The notes under the pieces: model-generated
What the model was told of the DNA's origin: nothing
Databases searched by the model: none
What the model saw: the letters and a program-made list of their open reading frames with translations, nothing else
Assembly (NCBI RefSeq): GCF_900100885.1
Contig: NZ_LT629692.1
Coordinates: forward strand, 1,054,001 to 1,118,000
Source of the DNA: Microbacterium pygmaeum
Lineage (GTDB): Bacteria; Actinomycetota; Actinomycetes; Actinomycetales; Microbacteriaceae
Length of the DNA stretch: 64,000 bases
Direction: 5' to 3'
Program-made: the position numbers and the translations under genes
Part shown: positions 57,549 to 64,000 of the stretch, one piece after another
How positions within the stretch are numbered: position 1 is the stretch's first letter
Layout of the letters: every line of letters starts with the position of its first letter

Positions 57549-58631
57549 GTGAACACCGTCGCGCCGGATCCCGGCGTCGTCCTGACGCCGGGAGCGGGGC
57601 AGGACGCCGCTGTCCTCGGCGTTCTCGACAGCGCCCGTCGCATCCCGCTGCTCGGGACGCACGTCGGGGCGACGCTGGACTGGTGCGTCGACGTCGGCCG
57701 CGTCGCGCCGGCGGTCGGCTCAGGCGACACGCGACGGTTATGGGAGCTGCTGGCGGCGGTCGCCGCGCTGAACGTCTCGGCGGCGCGGATGCTCGAACCC
57801 CATCTGGACGCGCTGACGATCCTCCGGGAGGCCGGTACCGACCTCGTCCACCACCGCGACCCTTGGAACGTGGCGCAGGTCGATGCCGGTGTCGATTCGA
57901 CGTGGGGCGTCTTCGCGGCCGAGGCGTCCGGGGTCCGTCTGTCGGCCGCGCACGAGAACGGTCGCTGGATGCTGGACGGCACCAAACCGTGGTGCTCGCT
58001 GGCCGCCGACTTGTCGCACGCGCTCGTCACCGCATTCGTCGACGACGAGCACCGCCGGCTGTTCGCCGTCGACCTGCGCGCCGCGGGCGTGAAGCCGCAT
58101 CGCGACGAGTGGCATGCCCGGGGGCTGTCGCACGTCGTGAGCAGTCCCGTGGACTTCACCCGCGTCCCCGCGGTGCCCGTCGGCGGCATCGGGTGGTACC
58201 TGACCCGCCCCGGGTTCGCGCGCGGAGGCATGTCGGTCGCGGCGTGCTGGTGGGGCGCCGCCGCCGGAGTCTCGCACGCGCTGGTGGCTCCCGCGGCGTC
58301 CGAGCGGGCCGACCAGATCGCATTGGTCCATCTCGGCCGTGTCGATGCCGCGCTGTGGGCCGCCCGCGCAGCGCTGGCCGAAGCCGCCGATCTGATCGAT
58401 GCGCCGCACGCGGGGCTCGACGAGCGACTGCTCGCGGAGCGGGTGCGCACGGTCGTCGCGGATGCCGCGACCCTCACGCTCGCCGAGGCGGATGCCGCAC
58501 TCGGGCCCGCGCCGCTGGTGATGGACCGCGAGCATGCCCGGCGGGTTTCGGACCTGCACCTGTATCTGCGCCAGCACCACGGCCTGCGCGACGTCGCCCG
58601 CATCGGACGCGCACGGGCGGCCGCCTCGTGA
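57549..58631 (+). CDS. Acyl-CoA dehydrogenase-like protein
   Basis: 360 residues from a GTG start that is one base after the Dps stop. The order resembles the acyl-CoA dehydrogenase fold: an N-terminal helical part (LGTHVGATLDWCVDVGRVAP), a central beta region (WGVFAAEASGVRLSAAHENGRWMLDGTKPWCSLAADLSHALVTA) and a C-terminal helical part with many Ala. The catalytic Glu of classical enzymes is not obvious, so a non-canonical role is possible. It is overlapped by the next gene (GTGA), forming a three-gene unit. Function unknown. Confidence 0.72.
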   Translation: MNTVAPDPGVVLTPGAGQDAAVLGVLDSARRIPLLGTHVGATLDWCVDVGRVAPAVGSGDTRRLWELLAAVAALNVSAARMLEPHLDALTILREAGTDLVHHRDPWNVAQVDAGVDSTWGVFAAEASGVRLSAAHENGRWMLDGTKPWCSLAADLSHALVTAFVDDEHRRLFAVDLRAAGVKPHRDEWHARGLSHVVSSPVDFTRVPAVPVGGIGWYLTRPGFARGGMSVAACWWGAAAGVSHALVAPAASERADQIALVHLGRVDAALWAARAALAEAADLIDAPHAGLDERLLAERVRTVVADAATLTLAEADAALGPAPLVMDREHARRVSDLHLYLRQHHGLRDVARIGRARAAAS

Positions 58632-60040
58632 GCGCCGCGTTCAGCCACCTCGATGCGGGGACGGCGGAGGAGGTGTGGCGCTCGGAGGAGCGGATGCTGG
58701 GCCTCCCAGACTTCGACGGCGCCATCGCCGACCTCGTGGTCGTCGCCGCGCACCCCGATGACGAGACGCTCGGCGCCTCGGGGCTCGTCCAGCGGGTGCA
58801 CGCGGGCGGCGGACGTGTCGCGGTGATCATCGCGACCGACGGCGAGGGGTCGCATCCCGATTCGCCCACCCACTCCCGAAGCCGGCTGGCGGCGCGTCGC
58901 CGCCTCGAGGTGACCGAGGCGATCCGCGTGATGGCGCCTGATGCCGCCGTCTACTTCCTGAGCCTGGCGGACGGCATGCTGCGCGAGAACGTCGATCAGC
59001 TCGAGACGGCGATCGCCGGCATCCTCGATTCCCGCCGCATCGGCGGCGATGCCCGGCGCGGTGCTGCGCTGGTCGTGGCGCCGTGGTCGGGCGATGGCCA
59101 TCGCGACCATCGCATCGCCGCCGAGGTCGTCGGGCGAGTGTGCGCGGACCGAGGACTCGCGCACCGCGGGTATCCGATCTGGGCGTGGCACTGGGGATCG
59201 CCGGAGGATCTGCCGTGGGACCGGATGCGCGGGCTTCGGCTCACCGATGCCGAGCGCGCCGCGAAGACGAGGGCGATCGATCTGCACGAGTCGCAGCTGG
59301 CTCCGCTGTCGGAGGCCGCAGGCGATGAGGCGATCGTGGGGCCCGCGATGCGCGCGCATTTCGAGCGGGACATCGAGGTGTTCATCGACGAGAGACCCGT
59401 CCGCGACGATGCGGTCGACGGTCCGCGCGGAGCTGCGGAGTCGATGCCCGGCGACTGGTTCGAGGAGTTCTACGGTCGCAACGACGATCCGTGGGGCTTC
59501 GAGACGCGCTGGTACGAGCAGCGCAAGCGCGACGTGCTGATGGCCTGTCTGCCGACGGCCCGGATCGGCGCGGTGCTCGAGATCGGCTGTGCGACCGGCA
59601 TGATCACCGAGCGGCTCCTGGAGCGCGCCGACACCGTGGTGAGCATCGACCCCGCCGCGACCGCGCTGGAGGCCGCGCGGCGTCGGGTCGGCGATGATCC
59701 GCGGGTGTCGCTCGTGCAGGCGCAGGTTCCGAAGGACTGGCCCGGCGGGATGTACGACACGATCGTGCTGTCGGAGGTCGCCTACTACCTCTCGAGCATC
59801 GACCTGGCGGAGATGATCGGGTTGATCTCCGCCGCCCTCGCCGGCGGCGGGTCGCTCGTCGCATGCCATTGGCGGCATCCGGTCCGCGAGTATCCGCTGA
59901 CCGGCGACGAGGTGCATGAGGCGTTGCGCGCTCACCCCGCGTGGGAGGCGACCGTGCGCCACGAGGAGAAGGATTTCGTGCTCGAGGTCTTCAGCGCGCG
60001 CCCGGCGCGCTCGGTCGCCGAGCGCGAGGGACTGGCGTGA
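58628..60040 (+). CDS. Fused PIG-L deacetylase and SAM methyltransferase
   Basis: 470 residues. The N-terminal PIG-L/LmbE domain has the zinc motif AHPDDETLG (41-49), GDGHRDHRIAAEVVGR and HESQ; such enzymes deacetylate N-acetylglucosamine-type sugars. The C-terminal part (from about residue 275, DWFEEFYGRNDDPWGFETRWYEQRKRDVLMACL) is a class I methyltransferase of the NodS-like kind with VLEIGCATGMITERLL (about 316-331) and VVSIDPAATALEAARRR. The fusion suggests sequential modification of one sugar or amino-sugar. Start GTG 58628, overlapping the preceding and following genes. Confidence 0.87.
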   Translation: MSAAFSHLDAGTAEEVWRSEERMLGLPDFDGAIADLVVVAAHPDDETLGASGLVQRVHAGGGRVAVIIATDGEGSHPDSPTHSRSRLAARRRLEVTEAIRVMAPDAAVYFLSLADGMLRENVDQLETAIAGILDSRRIGGDARRGAALVVAPWSGDGHRDHRIAAEVVGRVCADRGLAHRGYPIWAWHWGSPEDLPWDRMRGLRLTDAERAAKTRAIDLHESQLAPLSEAAGDEAIVGPAMRAHFERDIEVFIDERPVRDDAVDGPRGAAESMPGDWFEEFYGRNDDPWGFETRWYEQRKRDVLMACLPTARIGAVLEIGCATGMITERLLERADTVVSIDPAATALEAARRRVGDDPRVSLVQAQVPKDWPGGMYDTIVLSEVAYYLSSIDLAEMIGLISAALAGGGSLVACHWRHPVREYPLTGDEVHEALRAHPAWEATVRHEEKDFVLEVFSARPARSVAEREGLA

Positions 60041-60747
60041 GCGCGTCGGCGATCGCGGCGGTGCTCGTCGTGGTGCCGGTGCACGACGAGGACGCACTGC
60101 TGGGTGCCTGCCTCACGGCGCTGCAGGTCGCGATCGCGCGGACGGCGGGTCGCGGCATCCGCTGTGTCGTCCGCATCGTCCTCGATGACTGCACCGACGA
60201 GTCGGCGCTGGTCGCGGCGCGCTTCCCGTTCCCGGTGCTGACCGTGCGCGCACGGGCCGTCGGGGTGGCCAGAGCGGCCGGCATCGAGGACGGTCTGCGG
60301 GAGCTTGCGGATGTCGCCGAACCGCAGATCTGGATCGCGAACACTGATGCCGACTCCGAAGTCCCGCCGCAGTGGATCATCGCGCAGGTGGCCGCCGCCG
60401 AACACGGCGCCGACGCGTTCCTGGGAACGGTCCGGCCCGACTTCGCCGACCTCAGCCCGGGACACCGCCGGCAGTGGTTGGCCACGCACCCGGCAGGTCA
60501 GCCGACGGGCAACACGCACGGTGCGAATCTCGGCATCCGCGCCAGTGTGTACCGCGCGGCAGGGGAATTCGACCCGATCGCCGAACATGAGGACGCGCTG
60601 CTCGTCGAGCGGTGCCGCATGCTCGGAGCGACGGTCCACGCCAGCGGAGTCGCAGAAGTGCAGACGTCCGGCCGGGTGGACGGGCGCACGCCCGGCGGGT
60701 ATGCCGGCTTCGTCCGCGAGCAGGCTCAGCTGTTCGGCAGCGCCTGA
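60037..60747 (+). CDS. Family 2-type glycosyltransferase
   Basis: 236 residues. The nucleotide-sugar fold begins VVVPVHDEDALLGACLTALQVA with IVLDDCTDESALVAARF, and the DxD-like motif is NTDADSEVPPQWI. GNTHGANLGIRASVYRAAGEFDPIAEHEDALLVERC is typical of GT2 enzymes. No membrane segment, so it may act on a soluble or membrane-surface acceptor. The GTG start overlaps the preceding stop, making it the third gene of the unit. The sugar and acceptor are unknown. Confidence 0.85.
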   Translation: MSASAIAAVLVVVPVHDEDALLGACLTALQVAIARTAGRGIRCVVRIVLDDCTDESALVAARFPFPVLTVRARAVGVARAAGIEDGLRELADVAEPQIWIANTDADSEVPPQWIIAQVAAAEHGADAFLGTVRPDFADLSPGHRRQWLATHPAGQPTGNTHGANLGIRASVYRAAGEFDPIAEHEDALLVERCRMLGATVHASGVAEVQTSGRVDGRTPGGYAGFVREQAQLFGSA

Positions 60748-60785
60748 ACAGCCCCGGTCCTGACGCAGCCGACTACGTTCGACCT

Positions 60786-61280
60786 ATGCCCGATGTGCCG
60801 GATGACGAAGTCGATCTGCTGATCGACGCGTGGTCACGGCGTCTGCCGACGGCCGATCTGACGCCGCTCGATGTGATGTCGAGGCTGCGCCGGGTATCGA
60901 TCCGGCTGTCCAAGCTGCGCGCCGGCGCCTTCGCGACGGCGGGGCTGGCGGCCTGGGAGTTCGACGTCCTCGCCGCCTTGCGGCGCACCGATCCGCCGCA
61001 CGAGCTGAGTCCCGCGCAGCTGATCGATCAGACCATGATCGGCAGCGCCGCCATGACGAATCGACTGGGGAACCTCTCGGAGCGTGGACTGATCGATCGC
61101 GAGCCGAACCCGCGCGACGGGCGGAGCGTGATCATCCGGCTGACCGCCGCAGGTGCTGAGCGGGCGGATGCCGCGATGCTCGAACTCGTCGATCGCGAGC
61201 GATTGGCGCTGGGGGTGCTGAGCGCGGATGAGGTCGCCACCCTCGCCCGCCTGCTGCGTCCGCTGATGGACGGGCGCTGA
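60786..61280 (+). CDS. MarR-family transcriptional regulator
   Basis: 164 residues with a MarR winged helix: AAWEFDVLAALRRTDPPHELSPAQLIDQTMIGSAAMTNRLGNLSERGLIDREPNPRDGRSVIIRLTAAG. The recognition helix and the wing (DGRSV) are clear. Such proteins are usually dimeric repressors released by small aromatic ligands. It starts 38 bp after the glycosyltransferase and could be last in that operon or act independently. Confidence 0.9.
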   Translation: MPDVPDDEVDLLIDAWSRRLPTADLTPLDVMSRLRRVSIRLSKLRAGAFATAGLAAWEFDVLAALRRTDPPHELSPAQLIDQTMIGSAAMTNRLGNLSERGLIDREPNPRDGRSVIIRLTAAGAERADAAMLELVDRERLALGVLSADEVATLARLLRPLMDGR

Positions 61281-61284
61281 GGGA

Positions 61285-61785
61285 TCAGCTGAGCTGCTTG
61301 CGCATGTAGACGTCGCCGTCGATGCGCTGGGACTCGCGGTAGCCGCAGCTCTCGTAGAGCCGGATGTTCGCCTCGCTGAGACTGCCGGTGAACAGTTCGG
61401 CCACGCTCGCGTCGGTCGCCTCCTCTGCGGCCTCCAGCAGCGCGCGGCCGATGCCCGAGCCCTGCATGTCGGGGGCGATCGCGATCCTGCCGATCAGGAG
61501 CAGTCCGTCGTCCTCCCGCACCCGGATCGCGCCGACGAGCCTCCCGTTCGCGCGCGCGACCCAGCCCTTCGCGGTCTGCAGCTCCGCCTCGAGCTCGTCG
61601 AGCGTCTGCACCATCGGCGGCATCGCCGGATCGTCGTAGATGATCGACTCCGACGCGAACGCGGCGCGCTGCACCGTGAGCAACTCGCCGGCGTCGGAGG
61701 GCTGGATGGCGGCGAGGGTGATGTCCTCGGAGGGTTGGATGCGCTCGCTGGCGTGACTGTCCGGCACGCCTCCATCGTGGCGCAT
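61285..61785 (-). CDS. GNAT-family N-acetyltransferase
   Basis: About 166 residues; the acetyl-CoA-binding loop is IGRIAIAPDMQGSGIGRALLEAAEEA. Strands 2-4 (KGWVARANGRLVGAIRVREDDGLLLIGR) and the late ANIRLYESCGYRESQ helix are typical. The start is uncertain: ATG 61785 is chosen, but a GTG at 61767 is also possible, and neither has a strong ribosome site. Substrate unknown. Convergent with the MarR gene and divergent from the DUF222 gene. Confidence 0.83.
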   Translation of the reverse strand: MRHDGGVPDSHASERIQPSEDITLAAIQPSDAGELLTVQRAAFASESIIYDDPAMPPMVQTLDELEAELQTAKGWVARANGRLVGAIRVREDDGLLLIGRIAIAPDMQGSGIGRALLEAAEEATDASVAELFTGSLSEANIRLYESCGYRESQRIDGDVYMRKQLS

Positions 61786-61895
61786 CCGACCCGCCGGACA
61801 TCGGGGGTTGCGCGGGTGGGTGAATTTGCGCGCGCGTCCTCGACTCCTCCCCAGCAAGGTCGCGGAGTGGGGTTTGAACGTCGTGCGTTCCAACT

Positions 61896-63034
61896 GTGCA
61901 GGCGTTCGACTCGGACACGTGCCGGGAATTGACCGACCGCGAGGTGGTCGCGACGTTGGCGGCTGCCGGTCGCCTGCTGCGGTCTGCGGAGGCGGTGCTG
62001 GTGGATGCGACCGCGCACGTGATGGACCGCTCCGACGTCGGGGTCGCCGAGAAGCTGACCACCGCGTTCGGATGCCGGTCGGTCAACGAGCTGGTGCAGC
62101 GCACCACCCGCGGCTCGAAGGTGTCCGCGTCGGACCTGATCCGCGCTGCGCGGGTGACACGCCGCCCGGTCGCGCCGTCCAGCGGAGAGGTGCTGCCGGC
62201 CGAGCTGCCGCGGATGCGGGACGCTCTCGGGGCCGGGGCGGTCGGGGTCGATGGTGTCGTGGCGGTGGCCGTCGCGCTCGCGGGGTGTCCCGGCGGGATG
62301 GTCGGTGTCCTGGCTGCGGATGAGGAGCTGGCCGCGTGCTCGCGCGGCGAGGGTGCGGATGCCGCCCCGCCGCCGTGCGCGGATGAGTTGCGGCAGATGG
62401 CGTGCGTATGGGCGATGTTCCTGGACCAGGACGGGGCCGAGCCCCGCGAGACGCGCGCGCTGCGCAAACGAGGCATCACGGTCGGGCCGTGCGTGGATGG
62501 GCTGCACGCCGTGCGCGGACACGTACTCCCCGAAGTCGCCGTGCAGTTGCGGCTCGGGTTCGACAGCGTGCTGAACCCGAAGGTCGAAGCGGTCCCCGCC
62601 GTGGGCGTGCCGGTGTTCACGACGACCGATGTCGAGACGGACGAGCCGTTGCCGGGGGAGGCGGACCGGCGCACGCGAGCGCAGAAGCAGCATGACGCGT
62701 TGGCGATGATCCTGGCGGCCGCTGCCCGGTCGCTGCCGACGCTGGGTGGGGCGGCGCCGACACTGGTGGTCTCCGTGCGGGAAGAAGATCTCGCCAGCGG
62801 CCGCGGCTCCGCGCATATCGGTGGATGCGACGAGCCGGTCTCCCTGAGCGTGGCCCGGCATGTCGCGTGCGCTGGGGCCGTGCAGAAGGTCGTCTTCGAT
62901 GCGGCTGGGCGGTGCGCATGAACCACGGCGTCCCCGAAGTCCGCGGTCCCGCCTGGTGGGATCGGAGACAGATCTGGCGGCCCGTCACCGCCTCGCCCAC
63001 CCGCCTCAGCGAACGCCTCACGCACCGCGCATAG
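61896..63034 (+). pseudogene. DUF222/HNH endonuclease-type gene with an internal deletion
   Basis: The first part (61896-62921, 341 codons) is a DUF222 domain (TDREVVATLAAAGRLLRSAEAVLVDATAHVMDRSDVGVAEKL and so on to HVACAGAVQKVVFDAAGRCA). It then stops, in a different frame from the conserved tail NHGVPEVRGPAWWDRRQIWRPVTASPTRLSERLTHRA (62921-63034). The central HNH nuclease motif normally between them, about 100-150 residues, is missing. The gene is a remnant; intact versions are common, multi-copy, and of unclear role in these bacteria. Confidence 0.8.
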
Positions 63035-63089
63035 TGCTGCGCTGAAGCGGAGGCCCATGCGGATGAGGCGGCCGATGCGTCGCTGCGCG

Positions 63090-64000
63090 CTACGCCGAGG
63101 CTGCCTCGAATCTCCGCGCGAGCGCGGCGAACGCGTGCCGCAGCGCCGCCGGCTGGGCGTCGTCGACTGCCGCGTCGAATCGTCCGAACGACGCCGCCAG
63201 CGACGTCCACGACCACGACCCCAGCCGCACGCGGCATCGATCAGCGCCGATCGGCTCGACATCGCCCTCTCTCACGTACGGGATCACCTCGCTCGCGGCG
63301 ACCCGCAGCACGACACTGCCCTCGCACGGCCAGCCCTCGCCACCCCTCGATCCCTTGAAGCGTGCCGAGACGAACGCCGCCAGGTCTCCACCGGGAATCT
63401 TCCGCCGCGTGAACGTGCCGCCGGTGTGCGATCGTGGGCGCACCCGATCCACCCGGAACGTCGACCAGTCGTCTCGATCGAGATCCCACGCGACGAGGTA
63501 CCAGCGTCCAGCGTGCGAGACCAGACCGTGCGGCTCGGCCCGCCGTGCCGGACCCGGTGCGTCATCGGCGGCACCTGAAGCTGTCGGCGATCCGTAGTCG
63601 AAGCGGAGGACCTCCTGGTCGCGGACAGCGGCGGCGAGCGTGAGGAGCACACGCGCATCGACCGGCGACTCCGCTCCGCCGCGCTCGGCCTCCACCGCTG
63701 TGATGCGGAGCACATCGATCCGATGCCGCAGCCGCTCCGGCATCACCTGTCGCACCGTCGTCAGCGCACGAAGGGCGTCCTCCTCGAAACCGCCGCCGAC
63801 GCTCGCGGACTGCAGGGCGACGGCCAACGCCACCGCCTGACCGTCGTCGAACAGCAGGGGCGGCAGTTCAGAACCCGCGTCCAGACGGTAGCCGCCGTCG
63901 GGACCCTTGAACGCGCGGATGCGGTACCCGAGTTCGCGGAGCCGATCGACGTCGCGGCGGACCGTACGGGCGCTGATCTCCAGACGATCGGCCAAGAGGG
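63090..64000 (-). CDS. WYL-domain transcriptional regulator, 5' end outside window
   Basis: At least 301 residues visible, reading from the right edge. An N-terminal HTH part (LEISARTVRRDVDRLRELGYRIRAFKGPDGGYRL) is followed by the WYL region: FDYGS, EPHGLVSHAGRWYLVAWDLDRDDWSTFRVDRV, and the C-terminal WCX part (GSVVLRVAASEVIPYVREGDVEP). The W-Y-L motif is RWYLVAWD. Such proteins often sense nucleic acid or damage signals. The true start lies beyond 64000. Confidence 0.88.
   Translation of the reverse strand, partial: LLADRLEISARTVRRDVDRLRELGYRIRAFKGPDGGYRLDAGSELPPLLFDDGQAVALAVALQSASVGGGFEEDALRALTTVRQVMPERLRHRIDVLRITAVEAERGGAESPVDARVLLTLAAAVRDQEVLRFDYGSPTASGAADDAPGPARRAEPHGLVSHAGRWYLVAWDLDRDDWSTFRVDRVRPRSHTGGTFTRRKIPGGDLAAFVSARFKGSRGGEGWPCEGSVVLRVAASEVIPYVREGDVEPIGADRCRVRLGSWSWTSLAASFGRFDAAVDDAQPAALRHAFAALARRFEAASA

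Noticed and set aside
57020..60097. A 1025-codon minus-strand ORF across Dps and the following operon
   Set aside because: It lies antisense to four recognisable genes and has the Arg/Ala/Pro/Ser-rich composition of a shadow frame.
1..64000. CRISPR arrays
   Set aside because: No series of regularly spaced direct repeats with unique spacers was seen; the ATTGCACG arrays have two to four contiguous 11-bp units and are promoter elements.

Overview
The window looks like the chromosome of a high-GC actinobacterium, most likely Microbacteriaceae (Microbacterium-like). This rests on composition, GTG starts, tightly overlapping operons, an LCP-family cell-wall gene, DUF222/HNH proteins, F420-type luciferase-like oxidoreductases and AfsR-like SARP/STAND regulators. 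The genus is an inference; no ribosomal RNA is present.

Region 1 (1-593) is core: the 3' end of an LCP-family gene, then a complete tRNA-Ser(GCU). Region 2 (about 594-26878) is a genomic island. The last 60 bp of the tRNA (532-591) recur perfectly at 26819-26878, as expected for integration into a tRNA 3' end. No integrase is recognisable. The island edges are IS debris (IS110 and IS30 fragments, an IS256-family element split by an IS3-family element, a second frameshifted IS256-family copy, an apparently intact IS21-family element and older fragments). Between the two same-orientation IS256-family copies lies a catabolic module (5184-21769): FAD aromatic hydroxylase, SDR, 4,5-dihydroxyphthalate-decarboxylase-like protein, ribose-type ABC transporter, IclR regulator, aldehyde dehydrogenase, HyuA/HyuB, a frameshifted iron-dependent alcohol dehydrogenase and a class II aldolase. 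Palindromes of the form TTCTG-N5-CAGAA, perfect or degenerate, lie in its main intergenic regions and are candidate operators for the IclR protein. The substrate is unknown and no ring-cleavage enzyme is present.

Region 3 (27210-37662) holds a hemerythrin-like protein, an S51-like peptidase, a secreted trypsin-like lipoprotein, a small unknown protein, two tandem SARP-STAND regulators and two membrane proteins. Four promoters here share one architecture: direct 11-bp repeats of ATTGCACG type followed, exactly 33 bp later, by a TAnnnT -10 box. This looks like a local regulon, probably controlled by one or both SARP proteins.

Region 4 (37801-47942) is mixed housekeeping and accessory metabolism: a keto-acid decarboxylase, a luciferase-like oxidoreductase, an APC permease, DNA polymerase IV, a LuxR-type response regulator divergent from a GlsB-type membrane protein across twin palindromes, a flavin amine oxidase, an FMN reductase and acetolactate decarboxylase.

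Region 5 (47960-55527) centres on a Pls/PosA-type single-module nonribosomal peptide synthetase, translationally coupled to an M1 metallopeptidase and facing a 4'-phosphopantetheinyl transferase. It may make a secreted or polymeric isopeptide; two small paralogous three-helix-bundle proteins flank it. Region 6 (55945-64000) carries an F420-type oxidoreductase, Dps, an overlapping three-gene set (acyl-CoA-dehydrogenase-like, fused PIG-L deacetylase/methyltransferase, glycosyltransferase), a MarR regulator, a GNAT acetyltransferase, a DUF222/HNH gene with an internal deletion and the 3' part of a WYL regulator running off the window.
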